Shown: one piece after another, positions 6,990 through 9,232 of the stretch
Position numbering within the stretch: the first letter of the stretch is position 1
How the letters are laid out: every line of letters starts with the position of its first letter
From: Pseudomonadota bacterium
GTDB taxonomy: Bacteria; Pseudomonadota; Gammaproteobacteria; Steroidobacterales; Steroidobacteraceae
DNA: 9,232 nt
Reading direction: 5' to 3'
Assembly (NCBI GenBank): GCA_021815905.1
Contig: JAKAZP010000076.1
Span: 1 to 9,232, forward strand
Notes under the pieces: generated by a model
The model's input: the letters and a program-made list of their open reading frames with translations, nothing else
The model's database searches: none
Told to the model about the DNA's origin: nothing
Position numbers and translations under genes: made by a program

Positions 6990-7553
6990 TCAGTCGCGGA
7001 AGTACCGCACCTTGTCCTGCCAGGCCGCCTCGGGCGGCGGCAGGGCGGACTCCACCGGCTCGGTGCCGAGATACACGAACCCGACGATCGCATCCTTGCG
7101 CTCGAGACCGAGAGCGGCCTTGACGGTCTCATCGTACGCGGCCCCTCCGGTCTTCCACATCGAGCCGAAGCCGAGACTCAGGGCCGCGAGCATCACATTC
7201 TCCGCCGCGGCGCCCGCCGAGACGATCTGCTCGATCGCCGGCACCTTGGCCGACTCGTTCACGATCGAGGCGACCGCGACGACGAGCGGTGCGCGCAGCG
7301 CCTTGTGCCGCTCGCGCTCGAGCGACTCGGCGCCAATGCCGGGACGGGCGCGCTCGAGGTGTCCGGCGAGAAGCTCCCCGAGACGCTCGCGCGCCGCGCC
7401 GCGAAAGACGATGAAACGCCACGGCCGCAATCGCCCGTGATCGGGCGCACGCGCCGCGGCGGCGAGCATCAGCGCCAGCGCTCCCTCGTCCGGTGCCGGT
7501 TCGGTGAGGGCCTTGGCCGAGCGTCGGTTGAGCAACGCGTCTATGGCTTGCAT
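6990..7553 (-). CDS. Nitroreductase family protein, YdjA-like
   Basis: The 187-residue product matches the small FMN-dependent nitroreductases typified by E. coli YdjA. Visible marks are [18 protein letters not shown] (7-24), with R10, R11 and S12 at the FMN phosphate site. [18 protein letters not shown] (33-50), [10 protein letters not shown] (86-95), [19 protein letters not shown] (103-121), FGSMWKTG (129-136) and IVGFVYLGT (156-164) follow. The family reduces nitroaromatics, quinones or enones with NAD(P)H as a homodimer in the cytoplasm; the physiological substrate is unknown. The ATG at 7553 aligns with the family start. An upstream in-frame ATG at 7595 would add 14 residues with no family match, but has GGGA close by, so it is not excluded. 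It is divergent from apt. Confidence 0.9.
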   Translation of the reverse strand: MQAIDALLNRRSAKALTEPAPDEGALALMLAAAARAPDHGRLRPWRFIVFRGAARERLGELLAGHLERARPGIGAESLERERHKALRAPLVVAVASIVNESAKVPAIEQIVSAGAAAENVMLAALSLGFGSMWKTGGAAYDETVKAALGLERKDAIVGFVYLGTEPVESALPPPEAAWQDKVRYFRD

Positions 7554-7630
7554 GATGTCGAGGGACCTTCGCGACTGAGGGTCGGACGCGCCCATTGTCC
7601 CAGAACTCGTCCGGTCGGCTGCGGCAATCG

Positions 7631-7653
7631 GCGGCGCGCGCCGGGCGCGCCGC
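7631..7653. repeat. 9-bp perfect inverted repeat between the nitroreductase and apt genes
   Basis: GCGGCGCGC (7631-7639) pairs with GCGCGCCGC (7645-7653) around a GCCGG loop. It lies 47 bases before the apt ATG and in the upstream region of the nitroreductase gene. No T-run follows on either strand, so it does not look like a terminator. It could be an operator or a structural feature of the divergent promoter region, or a by-product of very high GC. Confidence 0.4.
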
Positions 7654-7687
7654 GGCCGTCACGCTGCGGGAAGCGTTGCAAACGGTG

Positions 7688-7693
7688 TAAAGT
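7688..7693 (+). promoter_or_regulatory. Possible -10 element of apt
   Basis: TAAAGT lies seven bases before the apt ATG, and no Shine-Dalgarno sequence is visible between them. A matching -35 hexamer is not evident (TGCGGG at the expected 17-base spacing), so this is a weak call. It is listed because it repeats the arrangement seen before the ROK gene. Confidence 0.25.
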
Positions 7694-7700
7694 TCCCGCC

Positions 7701-8246
7701 ATGGAACAGAGCGCACTGGCGGAGCTGAGAGACTCGATCCGCACCATTCCCGATTACCCCCGTGCCGGAATCCAGTTCAGGGACATCACGACCCTGCTCG
7801 GCAATGCGCGCATGTTCCGCCGCGCGGTGGACGAGCTCGTGCGTCCGTGGATCGACTCCGGAGTCGATCGCGTGGCGGGCATCGAGGCGCGCGGCTTCAT
7901 CCTCGGTGGGGCGGTCGCCCATCAGCTCACCGCCGGCTTCGTCCCGATTCGCAAGCGCGGCAAGCTGCCGCACGAAACCGTGCGCGTGGCGTACTCGCTC
8001 GAGTACGGACTCGACGAGATCGAGATGCACCGCGACGGAGTCGCCCGGGGCGAGCGGATCATCCTGGTCGACGACCTCATCGCCACCGGTGGGACCGCGG
8101 AGGCGGCCGTGAAGCTGCTGCGCTCCCTCGGCGTGCAGGTTCTCGGGGCCTGCTTCGTCATAGACCTGCCGGACCTCGGGGGATCCGGCCGCCTGGAGGC
8201 GCTCGGCGTGCCCGTACGGACCCTTGTCGCCTTTCACGGACACTAG
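7701..8246 (+). CDS. apt: Adenine phosphoribosyltransferase
   Basis: The 181-residue product is a full-length Apt. [15 protein letters not shown] (16-30) is the family opening. It is followed by [11 protein letters not shown] (60-70), [12 protein letters not shown] (82-93), AYSLEYG (97-103) and the PRPP-binding loop [12 protein letters not shown] (121-132). [10 protein letters not shown] (152-161) lies in the usual C-terminal position. The enzyme converts adenine and PRPP to AMP plus pyrophosphate in cytoplasmic purine salvage. The start at 7701 fits family length; the open frame continues far upstream to 7305 but that part runs opposite the nitroreductase gene and is a shadow. No ribosome site is visible. 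A 20-bp perfect palindrome lies inside the coding region. The gene appears monocistronic: the next gene starts 132 bases downstream behind its own ribosome site. Confidence 0.96.
   Translation: MEQSALAELRDSIRTIPDYPRAGIQFRDITTLLGNARMFRRAVDELVRPWIDSGVDRVAGIEARGFILGGAVAHQLTAGFVPIRKRGKLPHETVRVAYSLEYGLDEIEMHRDGVARGERIILVDDLIATGGTAEAAVKLLRSLGVQVLGACFVIDLPDLGGSGRLEALGVPVRTLVAFHGH
7850..7869. repeat. 20-bp perfect palindrome inside apt
   Basis: GATCGACTCC is followed directly by its reverse complement, ending at 7869; the next pair outward does not match. It encodes part of WIDSGVDR in Apt. A perfect 20-base palindrome is expected by chance about 0.01 times in a window this size with even base composition, and somewhat more often at high GC. 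Confidence 0.6.
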
Positions 8247-8277
8247 ACCCGGCCAAAGATTACGTTCCGGTCATCCA

Positions 8278-8300
8278 ACGCTGGGCGCGCGCGCCAGCGT
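8278..8300. repeat. Inverted repeat between apt and the small His/Lys-rich gene
   Basis: ACGCTGG (8278-8284) pairs with CCAGCGT (8294-8300) around a loop of alternating G and C. It lies 31 bases after the apt stop. No T-run follows; GATAAT (8302-8307), a good -10 hexamer, comes directly after. It may be a weak apt terminator or a control site for the downstream gene's promoter, though no good -35 is visible. Confidence 0.35.
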
Positions 8301-8368
8301 GGATAATGCGCGCGCTCCGGCGCATCAGGGCCCGGGCGACTGTCATAACCGCTCAAACTTCCTGCTTT

Positions 8369-8372
8369 GGAG
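8369..8372 (+). promoter_or_regulatory. Ribosome binding site GGAG
   Basis: GGAG lies six bases before the ATG at 8379, fixing the start of the small secreted protein. Confidence 0.65.
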
Positions 8373-8378
8373 ATCTAG

Positions 8379-8645
8379 ATGTTCAAGAAGCTGGTTCCCG
8401 TTGTGGGTGCGCTGCTGATCGCGGCCCCGGTCCTCAGCACCACCACCGCGATGGCCGCCGAGAGCCCCGCTGCGATGGCGCATCACAAGGTCGTGCATCA
8501 CAAGATGGCGCATTCCAAGTGGCACAAGAAGGCCGTTCACAAGAAGGCCTGGCACAAGAAGGCGATGCACAAGAAGGCGATGCACAAGAAGATGGCTCAT
8601 CACCCCATGATGAAGAAGCCCGAGGCGAAGAAGCCCCAGGGCTGA
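8379..8645 (+). CDS. Small secreted His/Lys-rich repeat protein, function unknown
   Basis: The 88-residue product has a clean signal peptide: MFKK, then a hydrophobic core VPVVGALLIAAPVL, and TTTAMA-AES with likely cleavage after A26. By hand count, the 62-residue mature part contains 12 histidines, 17 lysines and 7 methionines, with no cysteine. Residues 48-72 are five copies of a five-residue unit (W/V/M)HKK(A/M). The tail is HHPMMKKPEAKKPQG. A periplasmic or exported, strongly basic and probably unstructured protein is expected. Metal binding (His/Met) or acid-stress protection, as in the compositionally similar enterobacterial Asr, is plausible but inferred from composition only. It has a good GGAG ribosome site and its own strong terminator, so it is likely a separate transcription unit and may be well expressed. 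Homology to any named family was not recognised. Confidence 0.85.
   Translation: MFKKLVPVVGALLIAAPVLSTTTAMAAESPAAMAHHKVVHHKMAHSKWHKKAVHKKAWHKKAMHKKAMHKKMAHHPMMKKPEAKKPQG
8520..8594 (+). repeat. Five tandem 15-bp units in the small secreted protein gene
   Basis: Units begin at 8520, 8535, 8550, 8565 and 8580. All share CACAAGAAG at the same position and differ mainly in the first codon (TGG, GTT, TGG, ATG, ATG) and the last. Units 3 to 5 are nearly identical at the DNA level, which suggests recent duplication or slippage. Confidence 0.85.
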
Positions 8646-8665
8646 GCGGGGCCACGAGCCCGTCC

Positions 8666-8697
8666 GAAGAAGCCCCGCCTCGTGCGGGGCTTTTTCT
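8666..8697. terminator. Strong Rho-independent terminator, probably bidirectional
   Basis: AGCCCCGC (8671-8678) pairs with GCGGGGCT (8684-8691) around CTCGT, followed by a T-run (8691-8695) and CTT on the plus strand. The flanking A-rich bases extend the stem against the T-run. It lies 20 bases after the His/Lys-rich protein stop. On the minus strand the same hairpin is followed by TTCTTC, so it may also serve the leftward gene ending at 8781. Confidence 0.9.
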
Positions 8698-8780
8698 TGA
8701 GCGCGGGTGTTACGAAGCGGGCGCCCAATCTTCTCTATGATCATCGGCTTACATGGGTTTCGAAAGAGGCGCTGGCGTCT

Positions 8781-9232
8781 TTAGCCCGCAAGACGTGGTC
8801 CTGGTTGGAGGCGCCGTTCCTTGTCCCGCGACTCCTGCAGCGCTCTGAGGTCGGGCAGGTCCTCAGCGCCAGCCCGAAATTGCTCACGCGACGTCGGCCC
8901 GTAGTCTGCGGCCGGATCACTGCCGAGGCCTCGCACTTCACGCGGATCCGCACTGCGGGATGTCAGTGCGCGATGCGCCTCGACCCGGTACAGCTCCGCG
9001 AGCTCCCGAACCGGACGTGACAGTGCCGGCTTGAGGGCGCTTGCAACGCGGTACTGGAGCCTGCGGCGCCCGCGGTACGGGTCATCGAGCAGCCGCGGGA
9101 GCTTCTCATCGGATGGATGCGGCTGCGGGAATCTGACCGCGACCGCGGCGCGCAGCGCCTTGGGCAGGTCGTGGCCGATCTCCCGCCGCAGCTTCTCCTG
9201 ATTGTAACCTCGAGGCTGCAGGAAGGCCTTGA
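8781..9232 (-). CDS. C-terminal part of an unrecognised protein with a GHDL motif, start beyond window
   Basis: The minus strand is open for 149 codons from the right edge to a TAA at 8783-8781. Visible residues begin KAFLQPRGYNQEKLRREIGH and contain GHDL (19-22), LLDDPYRGRRRLQYR (47-61) and VRELAELYRVEAHRAL (74-89). Helical content with a GHDL motif followed by LxxA spacing recalls HEPN-like domains, but this is a weak resemblance. The tail after about residue 92 is low in hydrophobics. By hand count about 80% of third codon positions are G or C in the first 92 codons and about 63% in the last 57. The tail may therefore be weakly constrained or a lost-stop extension, and the gene may have been acquired by transfer. 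No start lies within the window. A rightward frame at 8682-9020 is the competing reading, but it begins inside the terminator and looks less protein-like. Confidence 0.5.
   Translation of the reverse strand, partial: KAFLQPRGYNQEKLRREIGHDLPKALRAAVAVRFPQPHPSDEKLPRLLDDPYRGRRRLQYRVASALKPALSRPVRELAELYRVEAHRALTSRSADPREVRGLGSDPAADYGPTSREQFRAGAEDLPDLRALQESRDKERRLQPGPRLAG

Noticed and set aside
8949..8970. 7-bp inverted repeat CGCACTG / CAGTGCG with an 8-base loop
   Set aside because: It lies inside the right-edge coding frame, has no T-run and is short enough to be chance.
8682..9020. 112-codon rightward open frame after the His/Lys-rich gene
   Set aside because: It starts inside the terminator hairpin, has no ribosome site and no recognisable motif, and the opposite strand reads more like protein.

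Overview
The window is a dense, GC-rich stretch of bacterial chromosome with nine genes I can support plus one partial frame at the right edge. Base composition, a polyphosphate-glucokinase-like ROK protein, a HemJ-type heme protein and a YdjA-like nitroreductase fit a high-GC proteobacterium, probably gamma or beta. That assignment is inference; no rRNA or tRNA is present to anchor it.

Left part (1-3166): a ClsB-like phospholipase D / cardiolipin synthase gene runs leftward off the edge. It starts head-to-head with, and may overlap, a rightward gene for a secreted CAP-domain protein. The CAP gene converges with a leftward NAD(P)-dependent beta-hydroxyacid-dehydrogenase-family gene. Upstream of that, on the same strand, lies a DUF4184 membrane protein.

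Middle (3167-6361): a leftward pair encodes a ROK-family (polyphosphate) glucokinase and a cytoplasmic GH15 glucoamylase/glucodextranase-type enzyme, joined by an ATGA stop/start overlap. Together they form a compact route from alpha-glucan to glucose to glucose-6-phosphate. The DUF4184 gene follows 41 bases downstream and may share the transcript. A fair promoter-like sequence lies immediately before the ROK start codon.

Right part (6362-9232): hemJ (rightward, heme synthesis) converges with a leftward YdjA-like nitroreductase gene. That gene diverges from apt (purine salvage) across an intergenic region with a 9-bp GC hairpin. Downstream of apt is a small secreted His/Lys-rich protein built on a 15-bp tandem repeat, ending in a strong terminator. 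The last ~450 bases hold a leftward open frame without its start, the C-terminal part of an unrecognised protein with a GHDL motif.

Most of the window is housekeeping or common accessory metabolism. I found no mobile element, CRISPR array or clear defence system. The points most worth a second look are the apparent degenerate internal duplication of the CAP protein, the repeat-built His/Lys-rich protein, the glucan-to-glucose-6-phosphate gene pair, the extreme packing of the PLD/CAP start region and the unidentified right-edge protein.
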